Shown piece by piece: positions 34,863-48,100 of a DNA stretch of 64,000 nucleotides (the stretch's first letter is position 1; each line of letters begins with the position of its first letter). This DNA comes from Agelaius tricolor (taxonomy: Eukaryota; Chordata; Aves; Passeriformes; Icteridae): assembly GCA_023055355.1 (NCBI GenBank), contig JALJCS010000034.1, forward strand, positions 6,648,001 to 6,712,000, in the 5' to 3' direction. A model generated the notes under the pieces. The model had not been told where the DNA came from and did no database searches. It saw nothing but the letters and a program-made list of their open reading frames with translations. The translations under genes and the position numbers were made by a program.

Positions 34863-34960
34863 AAACAAAACCCAGCTGGTTTTGGGGCCCTCTTTTGAAA
34901 GGGATGGTGCTTGTTACAGAGAAGAATTCAGCAAAAGAAATTTTTGGTTTTGAAAGAGAT
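34863..34960 (+). repeat. Direct repeat copy 1 (~98 bp)
   Basis: It shares AAACAAAAcCCAGCTGG-type sequence, the block GGTTTTGGGGCCCTCTTTTG, then TGCTTGTTAC and GAGAAGAATTCAGCAAA with 35649-35753. The copy at 35649 has about 8-10 extra bases in the middle. The family is unknown. Confidence 0.88.
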
Positions 34961-35289
34961 ATTTTACTGTATGTATATAGAATGAGGTACTTCACTGTTT
35001 TAGTATTCCATTTGCTCTTCAAATTTGTTTTCTGAAAGACTGAAGAAGTTATTTCAATTATTTAAAAGCCAAGATCAGCAGTTCAAAGCTATTTATTAGC
35101 TTTTCTTTTACTGTTTTGAGTCTTCAGTATTTTCTGGGACTAGCAGGTGAAGGCAAGTAAACTTCTGATTTTCCAAGTGCTATATTTGTGTTTTGTCAGG
35201 CAAGACGGAAAATAGTGCACAGATTAGAAGCAGGTGATGTTTTTCTGTAGATTTCGTACTCCTAAGTGTCAGGAATCCTCTACCATTTG

Positions 35290-35327
35290 GATTTTAGAGT
35301 TACTTCTATAAGTAACTCTCTAAAATC
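35290..35327. repeat. Hairpin: 16/18-nt arms, 4-nt loop
   Basis: GATTTTAGAGTTACTT, loop CTAT, and AAGTAACTCTCTAAAATC are complementary except for a two-base bulge. The stem lies midway between the two ~100-bp direct repeats. It could fold as RNA or be the trace of an inverted duplication. Confidence 0.88.
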
Positions 35328-35648
35328 TTTCACCCTTCTTCAGAGACTTCACTTAAAGGACTCTAATCTAGTCTGCCTGTTCATATTTTCTTTCCTTGAT
35401 CACCTTTTGTGAGAAAATGAACAATATTTCTGATAAGTACAGTTTCTGAACCAGGAGATGATATTCAATTCTTCTGTAGAGAGAAGTAGTCAGAATAGAG
35501 GGTAAATTTATTTCAGCCAGAATAATTTTTTGTTGTTGGGTGGTTTTTTTTGTGTGTGCTTTATGGGTTTTTCTGGTTTTATTTTTTTTTTGTTTGTTTT
35601 GTTTTATCATTTCTAGTTTTAGAAGAATTCAGTAAAAAAAAAAAAGCC

Positions 35649-35753
35649 CAAACAAAAACCAGCTGGTTTTGGGGCCCTCTTTTGCAAGTGATAAAAGTGA
35701 TGCTTGTTACGGAGAAGAATTCAGCAAAGGCAATTTTTTGTTTTGGAAGAGAC
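35649..35753 (+). repeat. Direct repeat copy 2 (~105 bp)
   Basis: Second copy of the sequence at 34863-34960, about 790 bp downstream in the same orientation. The phrase AGAAGAATTCAG also occurs just before it (near 35620), so the duplication may have been repeated locally. Confidence 0.88.
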
Positions 35754-38700
35754 AAAGTGTTAAATGTGTTGATGATGTTGGGTTAAAAAGTGACAGATAA
35801 AAGGAGGTAAAGGCTTTTTAAATGCCAAAACAAGACAAAGCTTTCATAAATTCATGTAGCAGTGAATTTTCTTGGTCCCATGGCAGTACCTTCAAGGAGC
35901 ATCATGCTTTGGGCTTTGTGGGCAATTCTGCTCCCACTGGGGAAGTTTGAGATAAACCAATAATATTTGGGGCTGAAAGGTCCTTAAAGTGTTATAGATC
36001 AAATTCTGGGCAGTGGACACTTGAAATACATCACTTGGCAAACATATCTGTGTGTTCTGTGTTGTTGAAGTGGAGATGAGAGTAAGCAGTAAATATTTGT
36101 TATAAATTCTGACAAAGGATTTCACTGTGATATTTGTGAGCTCCCTGAGAGTCTGGTTGGAATAAAGGCTTTCATTCACATTATGCACACACTATTTCGT
36201 GGTTTTTATTAACTGCTAAAGCCTTGCCCACACTTCTGGAGTAGAATTGGTGTCAGACTGCATTTGCTGAAATTTATAAGTGTATAAAGAATACATCTAG
36301 TGTTGGTGTTTTGGAACTTGGCTTATCTCATTTTATTTGTCTTACTGCATGTATCATATTTACTGCTTGCAATAATTTTGCTTTTAGGAGCTTCACTGCT
36401 TCTCCAGTAGATAACACTTCATGGTTTATAGTGCAAACTACATCATGGGGATAAATCACATGTCAGCTTCATTGCCTCTCCAACCACTGATTGAGCCAGG
36501 CTAAAGGATGGTTAACCTTTTTAAAACTTTCTAGTTTTGCCTTTTGTCATTTGGATAAAGTTTTGTTGCATTTATTAAAGCAAACAGAACCTGAACATTT
36601 TTTGAAAGACATTTGTGCCTTGTATTATATGTGTGAATTCTGAGTTATGTAGCTAAGAACTCTTCCCTTGGAAAAACTGTCATCGAGAGAAGGTATTTTG
36701 ATAAAAAAAAAAAATTAGTAGGTCATATGAGGAAAATATTTGTTTTTAAAGAAGTTTGATTTGCTTCAGCAAATAAATATAAATAGAAAATGCTTTGACA
36801 AAAGAAATTCCTGCAGTTCTATTTGGGAACAGCTGTTACTTATTGAAATAGCAGAAATTAAATGAAAGAAAAGAAGTGTCTCAAATTACCATGCTCTAAT
36901 GAAATGTCATGAAGAAACATAATTGGTAGGAAACATAAAGCAGGTAAAATTTCAAATTAAAGCCTAACATTAGATTTTCATAAGTATCTGTAGTGAAAAA
37001 ATGTAAGGCTTCATAATATATATTCTGTTTGCTTTCCAATGAAAAATGTTGGAAAAAAAATGCTTATAGCGACTAATATATGACAGTGGTTTTTTCTTTT
37101 ATGAAGAACATGAACCAACTGCATTTTAAATAGCATAGCACCTAAATTCAGTCTGAAATCCTAAGCTGTAGTAATAGTGTTTGCAATGATTCCAAATTAC
37201 TTTGTTAAAAAAAGAAATTTTTTTTTTTAAATTTTTCTTTAAAAAAAGATTTTTTTTCTTATTTGTATGAAGTCATTGTGTTTGCTTCCAAGAAAAAAAT
37301 ATTTTGCTTATAGAAAAGGAAGTTGTATTATAAGACTTCTCTAAACTTGTGACATTGCCAGTGTTGGATATCTAGATGATTTTTTTATGCTTCTGTGATA
37401 TTTCCTGTTCTCAGTTCTGTATACCAATTAAGCGTGTATCTTAGGAAATATTTAAATCTGTGCCTTGGGCCAACTGAGTGTAAACTTAGTGAAGATCTTC
37501 ATGAAACCTTGCACACTGCAATGTTTTACCTTTCAGAAGGTAGATATTCTCTCTCATGGTGCTTCATGCAATATCATGTTGGTAGACACCTGAGCTGTGG
37601 TGCTGAAAAACATGGAGAAGTGGTCAATAAGATGATAGAGCTGGTTATTTTTGATGGCTTGTTCCTTAATGAGTTTGCCTGATATGATATCAGCTTGGGA
37701 GTGAATTTTTGTTTTAACTAATTTATTCTGATCTGTTGCTGTATAAAAGCATGTTTCACTACATTGTGGCTAATTCCCCTTGAACAAAAATAAATACGTG
37801 TCATAAAAGCTCAAGTGTTTTGGATATGTAGAGGAGCACTAAGAACAGATAAAGCTTTTTTTTTTTAACTCTTCACCTCCTCTGCCATGTTTTAACCCTG
37901 ACTTCCATGTCATTAATGGCAGCTTAGCTGGCATTCTCAATGAATCAGGTTTTCTTGTAGGATCAGAAACTGTAAGTGATCTTCGTGGTAATTAATTCCA
38001 GCTCTGGAAAAAGATTTCAGTGTGAAAACACAAGACAAGTACTTTTGAAACTAATACCAAGTGATTGGTTCTGACTTGTTTTTACTCCATATCTTCATTG
38101 TCATTAATTAAAATCTTCCTCTGGGCACTTGGATATATCCTGGCAAACATGTTGTTTTATTATTTGTTTGGTTTTCTTGCTTTTCTTAAATTCCCCTGTC
38201 TTCATGTTCTTCTTCTTGAATTTTGAGGGAAAACACTTTAGAACAGACAGCTTTTTTGTTTGTCTGTTTCTTAATGGGGTGAGGTTGTTTGTTTGTTTTA
38301 ATTGTAACTGTACTGCATAAAGCTCAGAGGAGAATGCTGTTACTTGATCAGATCTTCCATGTGTTGCAGCAAATAAATATAAATAGACAACTGAGGCAGA
38401 CAATGGCAATAACAATTGTACAGTTCTGGAACATTTTTGACCTGACATAGAACATGCTTCATCTTTGTTCTCTTTTTAGCTCTGCGTCTCTTTTAAAGGT
38501 GCCTGCCATGTTGAAAAATTTAAAAAATAAAGAGAAAAAAAGGAACCAACACTGGGTTTAGCAGCACTGAGAGGAATACTGATGTGAACTTTTGCAAACG
38601 TTATTCTGAAAATGCCATTCTAAATAGACATACCTTTATGAACAGTAATCTGACATTTATAGCTATACTAAATAATGCAACAAAAGAATTTTCAAGGTTC

Positions 38701-39089
38701 ATGTGAACCTTTCCACATGCAGACTTTGCAGTATCTTAAATTATTTACTGTGTTTAGAAACCATCTCAGTGAATCAGATTTTTGAAACACAAAGCAAATA
38801 TTAACTGTTGAGTTACATGAGAATTTAGGGTTTGTGTCAGAAGGAGGATGATGGTAATCTTATGTGACTTGTGGTTTTACAAAATAGTGAGGCAAACTAT
38901 TGCATTTCTACCAGCACAAACACATGCACTTCATCTGATTTTTTGCAAGGCAGGATATGCACCTTTAAATATCTCTACTCTGGATTGGAATATCATGGGG
39001 ATATTTCTGTAACAGGAGAGGAATGAGTAGCTGATTCTCTAAGTCTTAGGCACCTAAATAAATTCTGATTTCTTTGAGGAAGAACTTGA
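35754..39089. other. Non-coding DNA, nothing recognised
   Basis: AT-rich, with A/T homopolymer runs near 36700-36713 and 37200-37260. A 95-codon plus-strand ORF (37395-37682) shows no family. The 21-base AT-rich phrase around CAGCAAATAAATATAAATAG near 36767 recurs near 38367. Confidence 0.5.
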
Positions 39090-39262
39090 CTGTGCTGGAA
39101 CACATTGGCCAGAGAGCCTGTGGAGTGTCCCTCACTGGAGATATCCCAGAACCATCTGGACACAATCCTGTGCTCTGAGCTGACCCTTTTTGAGAAGGGG
39201 GTTGGATCAGATGATCCACCCAGTGTGGTCCCTTCCAAACATCACCATTCTGTGTTCTTTCA
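39090..39262 (+). mobile_element. CR1 LINE 3'-end fragment
   Basis: The sequence GTGCTGGAACACATTGGCCA, then GAGAGCCTGTGGAGTGTCC, then GGGGGTTGGATCAGATGATC and ending TTCCAAACATCACCATTCTG is the 3' end of CR1 in plus orientation. Confidence 0.88.
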
Positions 39263-41389
39263 TTTGCTGTTAGCAATATCACCTCTGTGCAACACAGGAA
39301 ACTTGCTGGTATCACGTGGCGTTACTAATTTAACAAAGTATTTAATGGTATATGAACTACTGATACCTACCAAGATACAATTTAATTTTCGGATTTTTAA
39401 ATTTCCCCTTAATGGTCTTTCATTCATTGCAGTTTTAAAAGAAAATTTAATTTCTACTTTAAATGAAGTCAAACTTGGTAATATGGGTTTCCCTCCAACA
39501 TGAGATGTTGTAGGATTCCATGAACTTTTATCAATATCAATATCTGGGAGGAATTTTTTGAATGTTCAGGATTTTCTGGTCTGTTTTCTGTTTTTTCCTA
39601 TGCAGTGGAATGAATGCAGGAGTGCAAAACCTAGGAAACTGTCCCTTCTAAGAGAAATTCAAGTGTAGATGCTAATAAGCAGGTATTGGAAATGTTCTTT
39701 ATAATTTTTTTGAAAGTCTGTCAGCATCATTGGGGAATATATAATTTGTAATGGAAAAAAACAGTAATATTTATCTCAGACCATGTCATCTTAATAGTTA
39801 GTCTTTATAATGCAAGTATTAGTGCATGTATGCTAAGGCTTAGTGTCAGGGATTAAAACTTAGTTGTACAAACACTTCCTTCCTCATGTTTCAGGGATTT
39901 GTAGGACAAGGCTGGTTTGCTTACACAGATTTGTTCTTGAAATGAACAGTTCTGGAAATTAAACTAACTTAAGAAATAACCAGATTTCCAGCTGTTGCAA
40001 TAGTATAACCTGAATTAATTTATTTAAATCTGAAACAGGTGTCAAGAATTCTGGAGCTGAGGTGAAATTTGGGTCTCTGTAAACAAAGCTATTGCACAAC
40101 TAAAGCAACAAGCCATACAATTTGCTATGGAAATGAATATTTAAAATATCCAAATTGTCTTGTTTCTCTGTACTATACTGGATAAAGAAAAAATACTCTT
40201 CAGTTTAGGACTGTTTTGTTTAAGGAGGGTGCTAAAATCCTGTTCTACATTAAGGAATGGTTGCAAAATAATTTTTTTTGTAATGGGTGAAAGTTAAGAA
40301 AGGAAAACTAAACCCATGCACCAAAAAAACTCTGTTGCTTTCCCTTCATCAGACTGTATCTTGAAATAGGATGAACTTGAAATTTCTTTTAACTGATGAA
40401 TATTCACTAATTTCACTAATTAGTTCACTAATTTCCTAATTTTTAAAAACGAAATGTAGGCAGCTGAAATTGTCTATATCAGAATTTAAAGCATTCAGTT
40501 CACACTAAAAGATCTAAGATGTCACAATGAACTCCTGAGATGTCTTGGTTTATTTTTTCAGGGAATGAATTTTCTTCAGGATTAGTTCAGATACTGCTAT
40601 GCAGGCTGTGTCAGATTCTCAGTGTGTTTGCCTCATAGTCATACGTACTCTAAATAGGCAAACAAAAAAAAAAAAACAAAAAAACAACAAAACCCAAACC
40701 ATGACAATCAGTTTGTGAAATGTCAGTTGTAATTTCTTGATTGCCTCACCAAACTCTGCTCTCCCAAGAAAGGATAGGAAGGGAGAAGCAACAGTTATTT
40801 TTGACATGCCCCTAGGTGATTATATTCTTCTTCATCAGACAAGAATGTGTATGCTTGACTGCACAATGCAGAAATTAAAAGCTGCTGCACTCGTTTGTAA
40901 GGCATGTTTTCTTTTGGGGTTTGTGCCACCATTTAGAGTAATCTTTGTCTCATTTGAGCTGTGATCCTTTCCTGGGGACTCAAGGGGAGTGTGTTTTTAG
41001 GTCTATTGATGAAGCTATAGCTGATCAAAAATACAGTAATGTTTCTTCTTGCAAAGCTGAAAGGATCTTTCAGTGGGCTTTGGATTAACTTTTTTTTAAT
41101 ATAATAGTTCAGAGCAAGGAGCAGCACATGTGGCAAAAAGTAATTTGCTTTTTAGAGCCAAGTGACTTCACGTTTCACCAGTGAGCACAGTGTTGCATGT
41201 GAGGGAAATAGGGAAACGTCAGAGGTTGTCCCGGTGTATTTTAAATATCGCCTTTCCTTAGGCTGACCTTGGTCACCATCCCATGGGAAGGAGGGATAAA
41301 ATCCTGTTCTTAAAGGGAATCTTGAACTCCTTCTTCCAGTTTGAGTGCCTTGTCTTTACCTGTAAGGTGCTGGCAGTGCTTGGGGAGCA
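39263..41389. other. Non-coding DNA, nothing recognised
   Basis: AT-rich unique sequence. An A-rich tract lies at about 40662-40690. The 20-mer TAGTTCACTAATTTCCTAAT at 40421-40440 is repeated exactly at 42661-42680. Confidence 0.5.
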
Positions 41390-41395
41390 GCTCTG

Positions 41396-41790
41396 TGGGG
41401 TGGTGTTCACAGGGGTCCCAGGATGAGGGAGGAGATGAGAATCTTGAATCCATGTTTCAGAAAGCTGGGTTATTATTTTATGATATATATTATATTAAAA
41501 GAAAATGGTATATTAAAGCTATACTGAAAGGATAGAAGAAAGGATTTCATCAGAGGGCTAGAAAGGAAAAAAAATGGAATGATAATAAAAATCTTCTGAC
41601 TGACCAGAGTGAGAGACAGCTGGACTGTGATTGGCCATTAATTAAAAGCAACCACATGAGACCAGTCACAGATGCACCTGTTGCATTCCACAGCAGCAGA
41701 TAATTATGGTTTTTCTTTTCCTCTGAGGATTCTCAGCTTCTCAGGAGAAAAAAATCCTAGCAAAGGATTTTTCAGAAAACGTCTGCAACA
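41396..41790 (-). mobile_element. Solo LTR, family copy A
   Basis: 395 bp with TG...CA ends, flanked by the 6-bp target duplication GCTCTG at 41390-41395 and 41791-41796. It is homologous to the copies at 60339-60801 and 61503-61887. Minus-strand reading gives the natural order of an LTR: ends like GTTGCAGAC, CCAAT motifs (TGGCCAATCAC), AT-rich TATA region, AATAA-type poly(A) region, then AAACATGGATTC. No internal retroviral sequence remains, so it is a solo LTR left by recombination. Confidence 0.9.
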
Positions 41791-41796
41791 GCTCTG

Positions 41797-42034
41797 CTCC
41801 TAAATCATCTTCATGGTGTGCAACTTCTGCCCAGAGCATGGCAGAGATAATTTCTGTCTCCTCTGGGATAGCACATCTGTGCTCCTTGTGCTGGAAGATG
41901 AATATGGTGGACCAAATTAATCAAACGTGGATGCCTGACATCAAACAAAATTTAGGAATTTAAATCACAAATGGCTTTGTTTTCTGGACACTGAACTTGC
42001 AGCAGCTGTCCATTTGTGGGTACTTACCTGGTTT
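41797..42034. other. Non-coding DNA
   Basis: Nothing recognised between the solo LTR and the next LTR fragment. Confidence 0.5.
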
Positions 42035-42150
42035 TTGTGGTTTAAGCCCAGCAGGTACCATTCTGCTCACAGAGCAGTGCTCTGGCCTGTTGAGGTCAGC
42101 TTTTCTATTCCCTCCCAGCTTCTTGTGCTTTTCCTCACTGTCAGGGTAAG
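42035..42150 (-). mobile_element. 3' end of an ERVL-like avian LTR
   Basis: The plus-strand phrase TGTGGTTTAAGCCCAGCAGG reads on the minus strand as the end of the common avian LTR (GCTGGGCTTAAACCACA). Nearby CTCCCAGCTTCTTGTGC is the reverse of another phrase of the same LTR. It belongs to the family seen at 24974-25195, in the opposite orientation and with a deletion of its middle. Confidence 0.65.
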
Positions 42151-45100
42151 GGATAATAAAGAGTCCTTGATTTTGGGGTAAGCTGAAGCACCGTGTGTTA
42201 TCAATCTTCTAAATCCAACACTGAGTTAATTTTCTTTCTGGTAGCTGGCATGGTGTTATCTTGTCCAAAAGCAGGACACTGACTTTAAAATGAAGCTGAT
42301 ATGGTTGATGTGCTAAATATGCCTCTTTACAATCAATTTCTTAGTATTAAAATTGGAAAGTTCTGGTTGAGGCTGTCTATGCAGTAAATTTTTCCTTTCT
42401 TCATTTTGCATTTGCGTGGTTGTTCAAATTAGGGAATTAACAAAAGAAACCATGATAATAAACTACTCCAACTCAGACATGTGGTATCTAATTCCTGCTT
42501 CTCATCTGGCTTTATTTATTTCTGCTTCATTATACTGACCAAATTCACATCAGATACTGTTTCTGAATGGTTTTTCCATTTTGAACCTGATAGAGATGGT
42601 TTTGTGCTTGTTTGTTGGGGAGTTTTTATTTTTTAAGGAAAATGAATATAATCTTCTTTGTAGTTCACTAATTTCCTAATGTTGGAAGCCATATTATCAC
42701 CACCTTAATATAAATTATGTGCTGATTGACTGACAGACAGAAGTTTTTCTCATTTGAATGGAAATGCATTTGCCAGAAATAAGCCAATTTTTTGCCAGCC
42801 ATTTCTTTTCTGAGCATTTTATTCCCCTTGAATGTTAAAATACTTGTTTCTGTACCATTATACAGGGAAATAGTTTAGTACTGCTTTCCCCATATTAAAA
42901 TGCTGCCTGTGCAGAACTGCTTGGAGTGAATGATTATATGTTCAGAGCTGCATATTGAATATCATATTTGAAGGCAGACCCAGATACGTGTGGAATAAAC
43001 CTTTCTGCTTTTGTCATGCTGTTATCATTTATGTGCTCACCACATAGCAAGCTTTGCAAATAAGGTAATTTTGTAGCAGTCTACAGCCAAATATTAACAG
43101 CTGTCTTGCTGTTGTGCTCAGATTCAGATCTGAGCTTTTAATGCAGCTCTTCTAGAATGCCCTTTATTATCAGGGGAAGGGGAGAGACAGCTGCTTTGCA
43201 TTTTTCAGATGTGATGTGGTTTGGGGTTTTACCAAGACTCCAGTCTCTTGATGACAGCAGAGCATACAAGAGTGAAGAGGAGAAAGCTTAATATTAAAAC
43301 AGTAAATAAAACTAGAGATAACCTTTGGAAAGGAACACCTGAGTCACATGTAAAATAATATCTTTAAAATGATTACATTTTATTTTTGCTCTTGCTGAAT
43401 TGCGCCAGTTTATGACTTTAAGCCTTATGAAATCTATGTCTGCTCAGCAGGTGTGAGAAATAGTTTCATCACCTACAGGTAGAAAATTGATTTTTACTTA
43501 GTGTAAGGAGATGCGTACTATTTCCTTAAATTTATGGTTGGAAGCAGAACACATCCCCTCATGCTGTACAAAAATCAATTTACCAGAGCAGAAGGAAACT
43601 TAAGTGTGTTCTAAACTGTGAAACAGAGTGGAAACAAACAGTTATGGAGATAGCACTTACTACTGACTGCATTAAGGCTTACTCTACAACTGTAGAGGAA
43701 GGCAGCCTTTTTTTTTTTTTTCCCCCTCCCTCTCATTATTTTCATTGTTGGTGCTTGTCTTTCAGGCTTTGTCGTGCAAAACAGCCACTCAATGGTTTGC
43801 TTTGCTTTTTCCTCCTAAATTAATCTGATGGTTTTGCAGGCTGCGAAATTCCGTTTCACAGCCAGGAGCGCTTCAGTGTCTGGATTTTCTGATGTCAGCT
43901 TGAAACAACAGGCAAGGCATCACTTAACTTGAAGTGGTCGTTCTCCTGAGATTTTGGGTCACTGTGCTAAGTGGTGCCCTGAGGTACCTGAGTGATAGAA
44001 GCCACCAGGAGTGTGACCTCTGCTGCCGGCTCCCACGGTGGCAGCTGCTGGGAGGTTAGTGCCACCAGAGTCAGGCATCCAAAGGGTTCAGCCTGGCTGC
44101 AAGGCAGAGCTGCAACTTCAGCTTTTGTAGATGCAGTTACCACTGCTTGGCCAGCGCAGAAATGAGGGCAATTGCAGCAGTGAGACCCTCAGCTGTGGAT
44201 TATACACTTCCAGTTCAAATAGATGGAAACTGAATTTGGTCCATCAACCCAGATAATCAGACCTTGCTCAGACACAGCAACAAGAATTGTAGGCTTGCTT
44301 TTGGGTTCTGTTATACTGACATTCAAAATTCAATGATGTATGACATTAATGCAAGCAGAGCAGGTTGACCCTTAACCACTGCTAAAGATCTGGTAAACCA
44401 GTTACAGTCAATGACAGCTGCTGATACATGATAATCCTTCACACCAGAATTTCAGACAAGTCATGAAATCAGGAAACTCTCTACTGCACCCGGGTAAATT
44501 CTCCCTTCTGTTACAATATGAAGAAAAAAATATTACTTACATCTGAAATAGTAATTGAGCATACCTCTACCAAAATGAATAATGTAATTAATTTTGTATG
44601 TGCTGGTAAAGTGGGCTGAAGAGACCCCAAAAATTGATGAACAGCATGAAAAGCAACTACGTCTGCTTCTCATCCAGTTGTATTTCAGTTGGTTATGCAT
44701 TTCTACACGTGTGTTTTCTGAACAGTGCTTCATTATATCTGGATTTTAACCTTGTAAGAAATCCATATTGTGAGCCTTATTCCCACATTAAATGGTGGAA
44801 TATGAAGATTGTTATAACAGACTACCACAGATTGTCCAGGGTAGTTAAATATAAAATTTTATTGTCTTTTCCCAGGGGGGCTTTTTCTTTTTAAAGAAAT
44901 CCATCAGATCAACACAAATCATTTAATAGGATGTGTTATCAGTGCACATCACACAAATTGGCTTCATGCAAGCCTTGTTGGAACAATTTGGCTGATTTTT
45001 GTGTGCATGTGTGTGTGTCTGCACAGATAGCCTTCCAGGTTGTGATCTGCTCACGTTCAGCATGAGCTGCACAGTATGCCTTTTGGACAGCTTGGCAATC

Positions 45101-48100
45101 TCTGAATTCAAAGAGGAATTGTCATGAGAGAGATTGAAAAATGTGATACTTAATATTTTCAATAAGAAGTCCTTGTGCAATCCCTTTGAGGAAACACTGG
45201 GCAAGCTTCAGAGTAACGTAATGTTATTTAAATTTGATAGCCTGAATCCACCAGCAGTAAAAAAACACCACTTGAAATTGTGAAAGTAACACTCTCCAGC
45301 TACTTGATCTACCCAAGAAATGGTATTTTAAATGAATGTTTGAAAAAGAATGGTATAGCCACAGATCCTTTCAACCCCTTTTTATTGCAAATTAAAGCCT
45401 GTAGTATGGCTGCCTTTTTACCATATCCAAGCCTGGTGATAATACCCATCCCCTAGACCATCAAAACCTGAGCCATAGGATTGCTGAGTGGTGTCTTCTT
45501 GGTCAGTGCTTTGTTGTTCAGAGTTGTCAAGTCTTGCTGTGCTGAGATTCCCTATATTAAACACAGTTTGCATTGTCAAGAGGTGCTTGGTCTGTATGCA
45601 CTGTCTTTATCCATATTTGTAAAGCATGGTCAGGAAAATGAACAGCTTTGCCTGTCACTGAAAAATCAGAAGTTTAGAAGATTATGTTAGTAAAATATCT
45701 GCTCTGCCTGGATTTTTGCCCTTCTCTTGCTGCGTCTTTGTTGCTGAGCATGAGAGCCTATTTTGTTGTTTGAATTTATTTAAAACCAGCACAAATTCTA
45801 AATTTATATATAAATCAGTTTATTCTGATTTCTGAGTTCAGCTTTCCTGCTGTGAGATCCAGCCTGTAAACCAAGGATGCAGGACTTAAATCAATTGTCA
45901 TGATTTTATGTTTGTAAGACAGAATTCTAGAAAAACATTACTTCCTGAAGTCCTGATAGGAAATACTATAAAAATGGTAAGAAAATGAAGGATGTTGAAA
46001 TTGGCAGCTTAGTATTGAAGTGTTGTTTTTTCTACTTTGCTATGGCAGCAGTGGTTGTGTGTTGATATAGATAAATATTGATGGTTTGTAGATAGGAAAG
46101 CTTTGCTGGGGTTACCAGTGCCAGCTTGGGTTGGGGTGTGTGTGTGTGTCAGCACAGGGCCAGGCAGCAGGGCTTTATAGGGTTGGTTTTGGGGTGCTTT
46201 TTGGGCTTCCAAGTCTAAGCTGATTTGTTTGGGTCTCAGTCAGTTTGGGGATCTCTCTGCTGCATGCTTTTGTGCTGCTGTAGGAATGAGGTAATGTGTC
46301 TGTTCTTGGGAAATACAATAAGAATCTTTACAGAAAGAGTCCAGTCCTTCATGACCATCTGCATTTGTAAAAATGGGATTTCAGGCAGGGGTATATATGT
46401 TTTTTGTGCTAGTATTTTACACATATGATGGTATGTATTTGCAATCTTATATATACTGGACACAATTGTGAAGGCTCGTGGGCTCATACCTAATGTCCTT
46501 CCTTATCTTTCAAAATTAGTGTTAACATTTGGTTAACATTGTCTCCCAAATCATATAATCTGCTCTATGTGCTTTTTAGATTTGCAAGAGCAAAAGGAAT
46601 GAAATCTTTTAATTTGTAAATAAATTGGTGTCCATATTAAGAAATGCTTCTAAAAAGTTTCTCACCTCGATTTACAGACGACTTCCGCCTTCTCTCTGAA
46701 ATGTTTGATTATTCAGTCTCCTGTTAATCCTTATTTTTATTTATTTAAACAAAGCCTTATTTAAAGCTTTTTTGCATGTTTTCATGTTACTCTTTCTTTT
46801 GAAGTATAGTCCCACATAATAAAGAACAAAGCCATGTTCTGGATGGACAACATTGACTTAAATGAAAACATCCCTTTGAGGGAAGCCTTTATAAGGGTTC
46901 AGTTTATCTGCCTTCTTAAGGTTCAGTGCCCTTTCTCATAAATGATACAATATTTCTTAAGAGGTTTATCTTGTCAAACATTGTTAAAATGTAAATAAAA
47001 TAAATAAAATTGATCTGAAACCACAGGGTGCCTTTAATAGCATTCTGGCCCAGATGGGAAAAAATATGGACTATATATAAAGAGCAGATGTCTTTGAGAT
47101 TGCAGATAATGATAGTTACATTCCTATGATGTTCCCTATAGCTTTTTCTGGCTTTAATTTTTGGAGTCAAGGGGCAAAAAGTCAAACCTATGGATTTTGT
47201 GTTAAGAAGTTCATAAATTATGGATGAAGAGTGACAGTTATTGGTATTTAAAGGCATCATTCTTGTAGATGAATATTAATAGGGGCAAAAACCTGAAGGA
47301 ATTCTGAATAAAAACTTTCTGAAATAGAGCAACTTGAAGAATGATTTGCATTATTTTTTGAATTGTGCATTGATACAGAAATGATGGATTATTGAGCAAT
47401 GCATCTATAAGTATGGATCCATTTTTTGCCTGTTCTTTGTGTAGAGGAGTGAATCCTCATGGAACAACTCCTTCACTGCAAAGCCAGTCTTCAAAATTCA
47501 TTTTCCAAGTGGTCATTCTCATGCAAGCAGCATGAATTAAACCTTTGTGTCTTTAATTTGTGCTCTCTGTTTAGGGCAGGTTTATGCAGTGGTTGGCCAA
47601 CAAGCAACCAGAACCAGGCAAAAATATGCATGTTTGACAAATCAGTTGTTAGGGATGTTTTCTCTGATAAAGGAGCTAAGTATAATATCCAGTCCCAAAA
47701 GCTTCCATAAAATAGTTTGCATTTCACAGATGATGAAAAACATTTAAGATTTTACATTTTATTTCCCCTTCATTTTCTTATCAGGAAAGAGCATAATGGA
47801 AATTATTCCTGATAAAATAAATATGCAACACGCTAAGCAAGGAGAGTGGAAGTGGGAATGCAGAGAGCCACATACAAGATGACAGTGAAAGTCAAGAGAA
47901 GAAAACTAAATACAGGCATAATTTATGGACTTAAAATAGACAAGTCTAGTAGAACCTGGTATTGATTTCTGTTACTTTTTTTCTCTCCCTGTCCTTGTGA
48001 AATAACTGATGGTTCTGCTCCTGCCCAGTCCAAAATAGGAGCTCTGGCTGGGCCTGATTTCCTGTCATACAGAGGTTTGTTTACTCGTTTTACATGGAAT

